Shown here: one piece after another, positions 36,576 through 49,700 of the stretch
Position numbering within the stretch: the first letter of the stretch is position 1
Layout: each line of letters starts with the position of its first letter
Source of the DNA: Pararge aegeria
Taxonomy: Eukaryota; Arthropoda; Insecta; Lepidoptera; Nymphalidae
DNA: 64,000 bases
Direction: 5' to 3'
Assembly: GCF_905163445.1 (NCBI RefSeq)
Contig: NC_053195.1
Span: 7,368,501-7,432,500, forward strand
Notes under the pieces: generated by a model
Told to the model about the DNA's origin: nothing
The model's database searches: none
Seen by the model: the letters and a program-made list of their open reading frames with translations, nothing else
Made by a program: the position numbers and the translations under genes

Positions 36576-39500
36576 GTCATTACTTACCGAATTAAAATTT
36601 CGACACCAGTAGGTATATCAACATATGAATGGAGCTTAGCTCAACAACAGATGTCCATATTAGATAAACTATGCAAATTTTGATAAATCAATCTTTTTAG
36701 CAATTAGGTACAAAGAAGAAGACCTTGGAAGATTTTAATTCTCGGTCGCGACCGCACCCATTTACTTGTTTACACTCCTAACGGTCAAGTATAGCCTCTT
36801 CAAAATGATTAAGCGATAAATTATTATAGGTATATTACATGGGAATTTGATAACAATGTTTATATTGGACCAAACGACAGTTATTTCATGGGTATGAAAG
36901 AAATTCGTTGTGGATTGGTGAGATATGCACATTATCATCGGTACTTAGGTATTATTTGAACAAATAGTATGTAGTTTAACAGTGAGTGGGTAGGTAATTG
37001 GGTATTCGGGTACTTCCGCCTTAAAATACATATCTACATACTGAATGAAAGAAACAGTAGGGACCGAAGCACAGAGTCCTGGTTCTAAATGATATATAGA
37101 AATCATAAGTTCATTATAGCATTTTGTAGAAAAAAAATCACTTACGATGATTAAGAGTTCGTGGGGGCGAGATTAAGGATCTACACGTATAGAAACTCTG
37201 GCCCATCAAAGACTATGTAACTAGTTATATTAAGTGACATTGTAAAAAGGCTTAAATCATAGAAGTAACTAACTATACCTACTTAACGTTCGTTCGTTCG
37301 TTCGTCTACGGAGAAAACTGTTATTTTAGACATGACTAAATTGGTCCCGTCTCCTCTATTATAATCCTAGAGCTCATAGTTTGTTCCATTAAGACATTAA
37401 GTAAGTCTTTAATAACCTTTTATAAATAAATACCTATATAAAAATAAAGTTTTTAATTAACCATTTCGCTTTAAAAATAACGTTTTAGTTAAAAAAAGTC
37501 AAATACATGTCTACTATAAAAGTAGACACAGATATGATGATTTTATAGTCACTCCATATAATGTATTTCGTTAAAGTTTGCATAGACTTCAGAAAGTCAT
37601 AAAGGCTTTAAAGATAGATTTTTAAAAAGGAGAGCCGTTTTCTTTATGTATCCTTCAAAACCATTACCGAGGCACACGTCATATTGTAAACAGCATCTAG
37701 GTACTTAATTATACATGTTATAGGGCACTCCCATTTTAGACATGGCAATATTTCCCCAGTATCCTCAATTATAATTCTCAATCTAAGGTAAAGATATTAT
37801 AAGTTTTTAATAGTCTAGTCCATTAAAGTTTGCATAGAATTTAGCTAGGTATTAGGGCTTTATAGATGTGTTTAATAAAAGAAGGTGAAGCATTCGCTTA
37901 AGCAAATCACGAAGCAGTTACATTAAGTGACATTGTAAAAAGGATTTAATTATACAAGTAATTATTACGTTCGTCCCCGCAAGAGCTATTTGTAGATCAC
38001 TCTCGGTGCTAATGTGTGTGCAAATTATAGAAAGAGCCAGTAATTAGAGTTGAGGTGAATGCGCTGTAATGGTCATAATCTTATGACGTTGGTTCCAGGA
38101 TATAGTATATTATAAATATAAAAACATAAATATTAAGCTATTAAGAGAAATCTATTTTTTAGACTATCATATTTTTGTTTTGTTTTAACTATCTTTCGAG
38201 GATAGATTTCAGGCACCTAGCATAGTTTATACTTAAAGTAAGTACATCCTTATTATTATTAGAGTTTATATATACCAACAATAGATAGATATAGATAATT
38301 TTCAAGCATTATAATTGGTCAAATATAATATGGTGATTCCGCTATACGCGAGAATCTATATTAGTTGAGCAAATTAAAGCTATATATATACCTACCTTGT
38401 GTTCAAGTGGTTATAATAGGTAGATACTATTTACTATATTTAGGTAATAGTTGTATTACTACTTAAAGAATAAGTTTTATTATATCATACCTCAGTAGTT
38501 TTTAAACTCTTCAAATCTGTAAAGTTAAGAAGTTACCTACTCTACCTATAGCCAGTGAAATGCACAAGGTAAAACAGAATAGACATAGAAAATAATCAAC
38601 GTTTTTATGGACTTCTGGGAGTTTTTCAGCTCGTGCGGCTTTTACGATAATCTGTGATGAAAAAATAGGAAAACTTAGGGTTAGGTAGCTAATAAGTATA
38701 CTTAGTCATAATAATCGCATTGCTTGATTTTTTTGCTCGCATCGCTTAGTTACTCTGCAGCCTTATTTTATGAGGAATGCCCAGCCGGGACACGTAGCAA
38801 ATAATATTTAATAGAATACATTCTGATAAGAGTTAGTTTTGATCATATTGGAATCGTGTTTTCCGTAAGAATATGCAGTCGATATTTTTTTGGTTCCTAG
38901 TATAAAAGTGGTATAATTTTCTGTGCGCAACGGTTGATATTGGTATTGGCATTTGGCACCGATTATGCTAAATGTTTAATGAACCACATGCTTTGATTCC
39001 CACGAAGAAGGTATTGCGTTGTCCATTTGCACAACGGAAGTAGGTATCTATATATTTATTATTTATGTACCATAAATTGTGATTGTGAACATAAGATACA
39101 TGAAGTGTACAAAGGAAATCTACCTACTGTTAGGGTTGCAACTATTTTTTCTAATGCAAAGTAACAGGTAAGATTTCATTTATGTGTGTGTTAAAATGTG
39201 AGAAATTGTTCATGGTAAGGTGGACGCCATATCGACTGAACAACCCGACTCGAATAAAATAAATTGAAATGAGTGACATAAAGAAAATTGTTTAAAATTG
39301 TTATGAAAGTTCTATATAAGACCGGGATTAGTCATAGGTATAGCAAGTCTGCAATGCGAAAAAAAAACTGTGCGAAATCTTTTTTTCTATGTAGGTACTT
39401 TACTTTATTTCGGGTCAGCGTTTAGTGCGCGGTTTACTCGTACAATTCGTAAGTGTCACGTAGCCCAAAAGCAAGGCTTTGCATGTTTGATCGATGCCCA

Positions 39501-39725
39501 CTCGACTTGTTGACCACTCGTTCTTGATCGACTGAACGTGAACACTGGATCGATTGAATTTAAATTTAACTGAACTCGATTTAAATCAGTGTTACACTAT
39601 TTCATGAAGACTGAACGTACGCAAACACAGAAGAAGCCCGCATTTGGTAAGTATCCTACATACATATTTTATAATAAGGGCTGCCACCCGTGTGGATTTT
39701 CGAGGACAGTTATCATTTTTACTTT
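36576..39725. other. non-coding DNA with diverged duplicated segments
   Basis: Holds a CGTT microsatellite at 37287-37304 and several diverged direct repeats at 37220-37970. No gene or strong TE signature otherwise. Confidence 0.4.
37220..37970. repeat. diverged direct repeats
   Basis: TTAAGTGACATTGTAAAAAGG occurs near 37228 and near 37922. TTTTAGACATG...TATTATAAT blocks recur near 37325 and 37730. ATTAAAGTTTGCATAGA-type blocks recur near 37572 and 37822. The arrangement suggests two diverged copies of one several-hundred-base unit. Confidence 0.5.
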
Positions 39726-39889
39726 CTACCCGTAGGTAAAATTTTTTGACGAACAGATTTCAATACTATCTCAAAGGGACCCAATATACGTACACAACTT
39801 AGAAGATCTATCTGTTTAGTTTCCTGACAACCATTTGACGCGATAATTTTTGTTTCCTACCCGTAGGCCAACTTCTTTGACAAACAGAT
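39726..39889. repeat. pair of about 32-bp direct repeats, 131-bp period
   Basis: CTACCCGTAGG...TTTGACGAACAGAT at 39726-39757 and CTACCCGTAGG...TTTGACAAACAGAT at 39857-39889 have the same order and few mismatches. The core CTACCCGTAG is nearly palindromic. Confidence 0.6.
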
Positions 39890-39904
39890 GACCATGTCGT
39901 GAAA

Positions 39905-40082
39905 AATTCATGGCTACAAAGAGAAGGGAAAGAGGAAGACCTAAAATCACATCGATGACGAAGGTCTTAAAGGAAACGGTGGAAATGGGAGTAATTAAAG
40001 ATGGCGCGCTAAACCGAAATCAGGTCCAATTCCAAATCGAGATAGATTATTCAGAAAACAGACCCAATCTCAAATGACCAGA
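39905..40082 (+). mobile_element. LINE ORF2 C-terminal remnant
   Basis: The plus strand reads KRRERGRPKITSMTKVLKET... and then ALNRNQ, matching the GRGRPK-R-W-D-V-x-ED-x-A-RxxW pattern at the end of lepidopteran RTE-like ORF2 in a decayed form. It directly abuts the reversed LINE insertion at 40091. Confidence 0.4.
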
Positions 40083-40090
40083 GAAGAACT

Positions 40091-40296
40091 CATTATCATC
40101 ATCGTCATCAATTCAACCGATATATCCACTGCGGGGCATAGGTCTTTTGTAAAATTCACGGTCCTGGGCCGCTTCTTTCCAGTGGCTCTTAGCGACTCGC
40201 TTGATGCCGTCTGTCCAGCTCGTTGAGGGCCGACTTACACTGTGTTGACAGGTACTGGGTCGCCATTCCAGCACCTAAGGACCCCAACAGTGCAAT
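40091..40296 (-). mobile_element. 5'-truncated LINE 3' end
   Basis: On the minus strand it reads GGTGCTGGAATGGCGACCC ... TGGACAGACGGCATCAAGCG ... GACCTATGCCCCGCAGTGGA and ends in a (GATGAT)n-like tail. It is the same family as 58313-58516 and 62728-62979. GAAGAACT at 40083-40090 and 40297-40304 may be the target-site duplication. The protein end is frame-disrupted. Confidence 0.65.
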
Positions 40297-40304
40297 GAAG
40301 AACT

Positions 40305-43180
40305 AACACTTCAGAATTTCCGTTTCACGTTTTATGCGCTTTTTGGATTGACGCGCGTTTAGTTTTCAAGAATATTATGAAGCTCTTAAGAAATTTTTGT
40401 CCTCTTTGATTTACGGACACCCTACTCGTAATGAAGATGTGCGCTTTTCATCTTATTAATGAGGCTCGCACAATGTTATTGATAGGAAGTAGCGTATGCT
40501 GGTTTATTCGACCGTTCGATGTTCAATTATTGCGAATAATACTTAGTAATAATAGTTTATTTCATACGTTTAATCCGACTTATAAGTTAATTGCCAGTAG
40601 GTAGGTTTACTTATGAATTTTTCAACCACAATGCGAATAAAAAATGCTAAGGCGGTTTGAAATGCCTGTTGACAATAAGTCGCGAATCGCAACGACAATA
40701 TTACAAACAACAGGGGGATAGGTTTAAGTTCAAGAGACCCAGTGATAATTTCAAGATTTTATTTGGATTGAAGATTTTAATATCATTACGCCGTAACTTT
40801 AAGGTATTAAGGACTCGTAGAAAGCTGTTCCGTTTCAAGCAGTGTTTTAAATAAAGTTTCCGTTATTTAAAACACAGCTTGTATTTTAAAACAATAGATT
40901 ATAGACCATTATTAAAAAAATTATGTTTAAAGCATTGTGAATACAATGCAAAATCTTAACTAATGAGAATTGTAAGTGATACTCGATAGCTACATACTTG
41001 GATGGAAAGACGAGAGTCTTGACTAGTTTAAGAGAGTAATATTTAGAAGAGGATGGCTTATTATATAATAAAAAAAAACTCAAGTCTGGTTTCTAATAAG
41101 AATATTTTGTTATCACTCAGTTTTTAGGGAACCTTGTGTTCAGTTACTAGTAAGATTCTCCTTCAACAATCAATGAAATTATTAATATAAAACTAAATAC
41201 TAAATCCGGTAAGAAAAACAAAAAGGAAGACGAGTAACGAGACTGTAAGCGGTAAACTACATCCATATTAATAATCGCAGGTTATTATGCAGGGCCTCAT
41301 TAAGTCGCCGGTCTCACGAAACCGCAGAACACAGCTAAATAATTACCCCCAACCTGATTTCTTCACGAAAACATCGTAAAAGCGCATTAAAGAACATCTA
41401 CTAAATCTTGCAAGAATTACAATAAGTAGTGAAGTTTGTGTTGTTGGACACTAATATGAAAATATCGGAAAAAGATTATTATGGAGAATAAAATTGAGTA
41501 AAGACGGAGCAAACGATTTACTTATTACATTAATAAGTGGAGGGAACGGTAACTAAAATGTTGAATGTAATAGAGGTAGTCTGATTACACGTGGGAAAGT
41601 AGATAAAGTATGGCTACTACATGGTATAGTACGTGGTTAGCGTTGTCCAACTGTTACAGTTTAACTTAAGCCTTAAACTATGGTAATATATCTCGCTTAG
41701 ACTATGGGAATCTACGTTTTTGCACAAGCTGCTTTAATAAAGTCATGCTTTGGTCGAAATTGTACTCAAGCCTCTCAAGATTTCGTTAGAACCATGTCGA
41801 AATTTATTAAATTTTTGCCTGATGGATTACATAAAAATAACGATTTTTTAATAGCATAATTGTTTCTTCTGCAAACACAAAATTACTTCATCTTAGAGTA
41901 AAGCTTTGCAATCGCAGATTAGTCTACAAATTAGCGTTCCGTCCCGTCTACATAATATAATGGTAATCGACCAGATAGAGAAATAAAGAGGTGGATGTAA
42001 TTTATTTTGCAAGTAACCGTCTATTAGATGTAATATCCGCCATTTCCATACAAGATCTCAAACAGAAATAAGAGTATGGAGAAAGCTGTAATTAAAATGA
42101 CTAACACGAAAACAGTGACATTGCAGAATTCTCGAATGTGTTCGCTTGTAATTACAAGGCTCATGAGGGGAATGACGATAATCATGTCGTGTTAGCGAAG
42201 CCTAATTGAACTTTTCCATTAATTTAGCTCTTAATTAAAGGTGAAATAAAATGCCAAACGAAACATGGTATTGTAATAAATGATAAAATGATTTATCCTA
42301 CGTAATATGAAGCATACAGAACATCGAATTTTGTAACACGTACCTACCTAATCTTAAAGACAAAGTTCGTCTAACTTTTATCGTTCTCTCATCGTTCCAT
42401 GATTAGAGATCTGCGAGAATAAGCTGCATAATAATTGATATTAAGTAACTCATAAGGTAAATCGGTGCGAAACATTGCTCTTTAATAGGTATATAGATTT
42501 ATAAGTATTAAAACTACAATTTAATGGTCATTTCTATAAATTGCTTTAAAGAAAACCTTATAAGTGACCTGTGTTCCAAGGAAGATAAAGGTTTTAAAGG
42601 TATTTAAGTTTTCGTTGCCTGTCAAAGATACATTGAAGTAAAGTTATCCAACTTGAAGGTAGGCATCAATTAAGTCAGGCTTCTCAACTTATCGGATGAT
42701 GTTTTAGAATCTGAAGATTATTAAATTAAAAAAAGGCAACATCCTTACATTATCTATGATAGTAGAGTTTATTACCGAAATGCGGAATCAAAGGAAATAA
42801 ATAGACATGTAAATCTAATAGGTAAAGAGTAAAAAAACGATCATGTTCTTTGGTTATATAATTATTATGATGGCTTTAATACCTACCTGTATGACATTAT
42901 TAATGTACGTAGCAAATATTACAATAATGCTTTATGAATCAATGACGATTTGTTTTGATGGCTCCTCGTCTCACAAATCTGCAGGTAATCTGGCAGGCGC
43001 CACTCGACCTATATGCTCTTAGGAACCTTCAATTTGCGTCTGTAATTATTGCGGACCCTTCGATACTTATTTCTATTTTTTCCAGGCTTAATTGTTGCCA
43101 CAGATGACTTTTTTGTCCAACCACCTCAAAGAGAGCGGAAAGGCATCAAACGGAGCGTCGAATTTGGAAATAATTATACA
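40305..43180. other. non-coding DNA with possible regulatory patches
   Basis: Patches at about 41260-41420 (CAGGGCCTCATTAAGTCGCC, AATAATTACCCCC) and 42100-42260 (GATAATCATGTCG, TCTTAATTAAAGGTG) are TE-free and rich in TAAT cores. Short open frames at 40657-40854 and 41083-40886 have no domain. Confidence 0.3.
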
Positions 43181-43710
43181 TAAATAGTCCCTTGAGCGGC
43201 CGATTAAGACAATTTCCGAGGCAAATTGCTGCAGACGAGTATAATAGCACACGCGCAGCGCCGTCATAAATAAATCTGGATTACGTTTCTGTACAAGATT
43301 AAGATTGATTCGATCTCGATGCTTTCTGCTATTAATGGTTGTGCCGGATAATGCCTCGATCGTGTTAAAATTTTAAATCATTATATTCCGTTTTTGTGCG
43401 TCCGATTTGTGAGATAATTACGGTCGACAAATTGCCGGCCGTCATTAAAAGATAACGGGTGGACGGTATCGGAGCCCCGTACGTAATTAATGATCGATAC
43501 ATGTGAAATAATTAATTAGCGGCCGAGGTCCGATTGGATCCTAAGGCGCCCGAGGCTGCAACACAAAAAACAATGACGTGCGGTTTTTAGCTGCACCGGC
43601 GCCGCCGAAGTCGGCGACATCCGCTCTGTATGTCTATAATTTGGAAGGCCACGAATTACTTTTAAGCTTCTTTCCCAGCGATGAGCGTGACGTTGGCCCA
43701 CTAGAATGTG
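43181..43710. promoter_or_regulatory. candidate conserved enhancer with homeodomain-type sites
   Basis: A sharply bounded, GC-richer, TE-free block. It contains GCTATTAATGG, GTAATTAATGATCGATAC (43482-43500), AAATAATTAATTAGCGG (43506-43522), GATAACGG and repeated GCGGCCGA words. Plus- and minus-strand frames at 43578-43766 and 43701-43516 have no domain and overlap. I read it as regulatory DNA of zfh2 or a neighbour. Confidence 0.4.
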
Positions 43711-44179
43711 TCATTAATGATAATTTGAATGATTGTTATATTTTTCTTTGTATAATTTATCTATAATGTTATAAATTTAATCTTAAACAATTTTGATATA
43801 AATGCGCGTGATGTCGATTTGTGGAGACGAATCATCTTTTTACCAAATTGGCTGATTTCGTTAAGCATTTTAGGACATGAGGCATGAAATGTGTACAAAC
43901 ACTTATCGCCCATAAATGTGGAAAATGATAAATTTCTTGTACTAAAACATATGCCGTTTGCAGCTCAGGATTATGACTTTTTATGACATTCAATTCTATA
44001 CATACTTGTTGCTGCAATTTGTAACTTACCCAGTGGTTTTGTAAAAAATATCCTATAAAACGCATTTACTCGTTGTTACCTCTTGAGTGTTTTTGTTACC
44101 TTAGAAAGAGTTCCGTACCACATTGTTAGATACTTACTCAATGTAAGACTTCGGCAAGTAAGTACTTACGTAGGTATGA

Positions 44180-44500
44180 TATCAACGATAACCTCTATTT
44201 GCTTAGCTACGCTGAGAACTGCGTTATCGCTTACAATATCTGCCCATCAGTTTCGTGGGCCGATAGCAATTAAAATTCCCACGATTTCCACAATATTGTA
44301 ATTTGTAGGTCCAAATCAATAAGAGCTTAGTCGCGATCGGGATGCGTGTGCGCAATTAAAATGAAACCTACAATCAGCCCCAGCGGCCATGTTTGTACAC
44401 GGACGATGTTAATAGCATTCTGTAATTACATACCAGTATCATGCTATCGTTGCTTCTCGGAAGGCTGATCAAATTAATAGAAGCTATTTAGGCGAAGCAT
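44180..44500. promoter_or_regulatory. candidate enhancer
   Basis: A TE-free, moderately GC-rich block with CAATTAAAAT occurring twice (about 44267 and 44354), CTGTAATTACATACC, and GATCAAATTAATAG. No coding frame of note. Confidence 0.3.
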
Positions 44501-44983
44501 TGTTATATATAGGAACATTGGGACATTGGGTTTAATCAATCTTATTAGGACCATGTTCTATCCCAGACTAATCTTGCAGGTCCTTTATGTCTAATTTGAA
44601 TGTTGATAAAGTTATTTGAATATGTATATCACGTGTTAAGGGCATCAGTTGTGTACGTAGGGTAGCTAGTTAAAATCCTCTCTATTCCCATATAAAAAAA
44701 GTCAAGGTAATCAATGTTGTATCTATGAACTAAAATCTACTGAGCACAAGAGATTTGAATTCAATTTGGCATACTTTGCGACGAAAATTTTGGCGTAAAT
44801 TTCCGTTGTCTCCGATACTTTGATCGCATATGAAAACTAGTTACCAAACATGGATTTTCTTGGGTGATATTTTAATGATAATGATGGTTCTGTTAGCCTT
44901 TTATGAAATCATTTAGAACTAATTATTATTCTTCATCGAGTTTGACGGACACAAGCCATTGGCAATTGATATCTCTTTTTCTC

Positions 44984-45312
44984 TACTAATATTATAAAAG
45001 CGTAAGTGCCTTCTTCTTTAACGCAGCAACAGCATAGGTGGGTTTTTGCACGAAGAAAGTGCCTTTTATTTGGGATAAATAAATCTTAGGACAATACTCT
45101 GCTATATATAATCTCTCTTTGCAATAATGGATTAATTAAATAGTATGGAATTAAGTAATAAGTTACTTATGGTCTTGAAATAACGCAGGAAATCATAGAT
45201 ATGTATAAAACATTTAAAAGTGAGTTCGTTGGTTTGCCTTACTTTTAAGTAGCAAACGCATACACGCGAATAGTCCCTAAACGTGGACGAAGCCGAAGGC
45301 AAAACTTGTATT
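44984..45312 (+). mobile_element. Helitron-like non-autonomous element
   Basis: The 5' end is CTACTAATATTATAAAAGCG and the 3' part GTGGACGAAGCCGAAGGCAA, the same family layout as 6655-6864 but longer and more diverged. Its 3' CTAG terminus is eroded. Confidence 0.45.
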
Positions 45313-45359
45313 GTAAGTATATTAAGAATATTTCAATGTATAGCCATGCTAAATTTACA

Positions 45360-46100
45360 TGTAAAAATATCTAATAACGCACGACATTGTCACGGCGTCC
45401 CAATATATTCATATGTTTAGGCACGTACCCACTACTCCAGTCGCGGAACTAGCGTCCCACCCCCCTGTCGCTATACGGGGGAAGAATATCTAAATTCAAT
45501 TACAAAAAAGGCTTCTCTCCGAGGTGTGCCGCTGCACCCGCGCCTCCTCCGAAAAGGGTGTATAACAACTCAATTTCTCCATATTATTAAGACGATGGGG
45601 TGCGGGTAAGTTGGGGTGGCATGGAGCACAAAAAGAATGCTAATTTAAAATACTTATTGCCGTGTTTGTATGCGCGCGCGCTTTATATATTATCTTTCCC
45701 GTAACAAAGGAGAATGCCACCCGAGTACGTAATTTCAATCTAATATTCAATTTGAGAAGTAACGTGGAGCTTCTTGTGCCATCTTTTATTTTTTTTACTC
45801 AATTCTAAGCGTTATTCGTATACCATGGAAATTTGGATTCTTTTTATTGTTGACTTACCTACTTATATTTTTATAACTTATTTATATACCGGATGATACC
45901 TACGGATATTGTCTGAAATAGATTTCTTGATTTGTTGAATCGGGAATCCTTGTTTCAACATCAGCATGCGTCAAATTATTTATTTTTAAAATAAATTTAG
46001 ATTTTCTGAGAAGGTACGACTTATACCAACCGACCTACTTTACTATTAAGAACATTTTCTACGCTTCACTGACGAGGTTTATGGTCGCTTACTATTTCTC
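45360..46100. other. non-coding, unclassified GC-richer patch
   Basis: About 45370-45620 is GC-rich (CCCACCCCCCTGTCGCTATA, GCCGCTGCACCCGCGCCTCC) and lacks domains or repeat ends I recognise. It may be regulatory. Confidence 0.3.
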
Positions 46101-46104
46101 TAAT

Positions 46105-46480
46105 AGGAAGACTCATTTATTTATTTATTTATAAAGGACAACCAATAGTAGATACATTAAAACATGCTTTTTTTTTTTTTGGAATGATTCACATAGTAAA
46201 TGTTCAACTATTTACAGGTTATCACAGCATGCATTAAAATGTAAAAAAAGTCATTCTTATAAATTATTTACAATTAATTATTAGTCAGTTAATATAAACC
46301 TTTAAAAGTATAAATATTTAAAGCTAAATTACAATAAAAAAATTAACTTAATCAATTATTAGGAGACAAAACAAAACAAAAATGAATTAAATCGGATTAA
46401 AATAATTAATATTGATGTATTAAAAGTAATAAATAAAATTAAACTTAAACTTAATAAACTAAAATGTAAGTCAGCTCATA
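46105..46480 (-). mobile_element. probable LINE tail, very AT-rich
   Basis: It begins TTTATTTATTTATAAAGGAC, a common reversed LINE 3' end in Lepidoptera, followed by AT-rich sequence up to the next LINE remnant. Weak evidence. Confidence 0.3.
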
Positions 46481-46720
46481 ATCACTCAGCGGGCGATGGA
46501 GAGAAATAAGATCGGAGTATCAGTATTAAGAAGAACTTTAGAATAAGAACCAATAATACCGACATAGCTCAACTAGTTGCGAAGCTTATAGGACAATCAG
46601 TAGGGCACATAGCTCGGAGAGTTGCACCGAGTCGCAGGAAACCGCTTGACGCAAGCAAGCCCGTGAAATTTGGAACTCCCCATTTAAGCCTTACAGTGGA
46701 CGTATATCAGTTATTTTGAT
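46468..46720 (+). mobile_element. frameshifted RTE-like LINE remnant
   Basis: In shifting plus-strand frames it reads SQRAMERNKIGVSVLRRTLE, then a stretch matching the usual RxxTxxxDI..I..LKW segment with stops, then GT(H/*)LG.., and ends near the LQWTY position. This is the ORF2 segment just upstream of the GRPPTRWTDD part seen at 58.4 and 62.8 kb. It is a dead copy. Confidence 0.5.
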
Positions 46721-49700
46721 GATAAAGATTATATTTATTTAACCATTAAGACTGTGAAATTACATTATACTGTACATTCCTAATCATATAGAAAATGTAT
46801 TCAGAGTAAATTTTGTCTCAACCCCTTAATTTTTTGTTATTTGGTAAAGCTTTGTAACATAAATTAAAGAGTTTGACTTATACCTTGGAATTCCGCGAAA
46901 TATAGCCCGCCTTCTTCTTTTATTTAGATATTAACTTTGTAATAACGCCTTCAATAAGTAGTTTTATTATGCCAGTTATATGATTAGTTACACCGACAAT
47001 TCTATGCATATAACGGTTCCGTGTATATTCAGGGTTGTCACTTCAGAAAAAAACTGTAATCACCCAGATTTCATGTACTCCGGGTAAATTTATTTATTTA
47101 TACGTAGTAATGATTGGCCAGTCAAGTTCAAGAGATAAGTTCTATTACTTATATTAGTCTTCATTTTAAGTAAGTTTCCAATACATTACCTAATAATAGC
47201 GCATTTGTTATAGGTACTAATTATCATGTGACACACAAATTAACTTGTCTTGATACTTCCTGACGACTCAATACGCTGTTTTAAATATTATTTTAAAGTT
47301 GGATTTGTTTTAAAATTAGATTTTTATGAAGCTTCTACATTTCATCTTTTTAAAGAACAATATCAGAAATTGGTTGTCCTTCACTTTTAATTTGAATATC
47401 CTGAAATCCTAAAGGTACTATTAACTATACTTAATGATAACTAATAAAATCTAATGCAGTAGAATTGTTTCTTTACCTTTATTACCAAATCGATGTTTAC
47501 CACTATGTTAGCATTAATAGCAGGAAAAAAAAGAGAGGAGTTTAAAAATAACTTTTGTCAACCCTGTTCAAATTAATCCAGTTACGTCGCGTGATACACA
47601 CATTGAGATAGGCATCGAACTAAATAAAACTATTTAGTTTATTGTTTCGAACTTTTAAAACTTTTAAAGTCAAGGATGTCGATAGGTCTTCAATTTCAAT
47701 TTATAACGATCACGACTTTTTATATTTTCGTGATCGGAAAATAAGGTAAGGTCATGGTTCAATACTTTAGGAATTCTCTCAAGGCAAATTTGTCAACCCC
47801 TTATTTCTCCTAAAAATCACTGTCACATATATAAACTTTGAAGTTAGGACTCTCCCTATTAAGGCTACGAAAAAAGTTCCTGTTGGTATTTTTATAGACC
47901 CTCTGGGACTATAAAAATATGACCACCTTCAGCTTCAGCTCGTGATTAAGGGAAAAGACTATTTATCTGAAGAACAACAAGTGTGGCTAAAACATTTATA
48001 CCAATGATAAAAACCTACCGATATTCTGTACAGCTGCAGCCTTAATGTTTGCCAATCTTCCATATACAAGTAAGGCAGTACAATACGAAGACCTACAGGG
48101 CAGACCAGTGCCTTAAAAATGAACGCTATTTTTACCCACATGGTAATATAGTCTCTAACCTGGTGGATACATATAATAGTTAAACAGTATAATTATATAA
48201 AGTTACCTACATGAGGGTACTATCGCGGCACCACCATGCAAGGAGCTTGTAATAGGCGAATGAATTACATCGATAGGCAGTGTTGTGAAACTGACCTCGA
48301 TACACAGCAATTTTATACATACATAACTATATATTTTACAAAATGTGTATGAAACATATTTAAATATCTATAAAAGGTACTGACATGACTCATAGACATC
48401 GTCTTCTTATGACAACTAAACGAAGATATTATAATGTGCTGTAGGTATCTACATATATAAACTGTAATTTATATTGTAAGTAATAATTGATTCCATTAAT
48501 AAGTACCTACCACTACCCTATATATTTACCGTTAATAGCAACTATGTAATTGATGAATACGTATTTTGATTTGTGAACATAAAAAGTTCAACACTATAAA
48601 ATCAATGTTTTGGGTCTTTTAATTTTTTTGCTTTAATATCTACTACAAATACTCTTGTTATACTCACAGTAACACTTATGTACCTACTCGTATGTACCGC
48701 CGTTTGCTTGTAAAAAGGTTGCCTTAGTAATAATATTTTCGTTACAATTAGTTTTATTTGTAACTAAAAAATCTAAAGTTACAACAAATTAACAAGGTTA
48801 GTGCTGTAGGTAGAGACCTAGGTGTTTAATAGATCAGTTTTATGAATGCATTAGAATGAAACAAAAGGCTATTAAAACACTTCGACCATACTTGGCATAG
48901 CAGTGCGTAACTCATAATTATTGTTTTGAGGATGCAATGTGTGTCCGATATCAAGACGGTTGCATAGTTAATAGTTATTCCTACCTATTTGAAGCTTAAC
49001 AAATGAGGATGGAATGATCTTACTTTATATGTTAGTAAATAAATTTGTCGATCTCCTGTGTGCCACACTGATTACCACTGAGGTTTTAGTATATGTGGGA
49101 GGTCCTGTGAGTTAGGATTTTATAATTACAGATTTTTTACCGATATAAAAGTATCGCCAAGCGATTTAGCGTTCCGGTACGATGACGAATTGAAACCAAT
49201 TAGGTGAAGAGAATTAGAAATCACTTCTTTATCCAAAGTCGAACATGTAGAAATATTCAATTCCCGTATTCTACCTTTAGTAAGAGTAAGATTACCTCGC
49301 GATAGTAGTTTATAGTTTCGAAACACTCCGTTAGAGTAAGATGAAACTTATGATACTTATGTTAAAAATCTCTTCGTCTACACTTCTACAGCCATCGCTC
49401 TTTGCGAAACGATGTAATAAAAAAAATCAAGTATGGAATTCACAACTTTAGAGTGGGAAATTTAAGGTCCATATTACTTTGGCGGTAGTGTCTCGATAAT
49501 CGAAACAAGTCAACTATTGCGAGTGTGCAAATCTTATACTATGGGTGTACCGTGTTCAGAAAGCGTGCGGGAACGTTTTACGATAATACCTACCTATTTG
49601 GTGACGTCTTCTACTACGCCTGTGCACTTACCATAACAGAATATTTGTTAACAGGTATGAATAAATGTGTACTACTGTTATATAGTATAGGTAACATGTT

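Noticed and set aside
37287..37304. CGTT repeat or nearby direct repeats as a CRISPR-like array
   Set aside because: Simple tetranucleotide slip and old duplications in a eukaryotic genome; no regular repeat-spacer pattern.
43578..43766. 62-codon plus-strand frame in the GC-rich island
   Set aside because: Overlaps an equally open minus-strand frame. Open frames are expected by chance in GC-richer DNA; the island is better read as regulatory.
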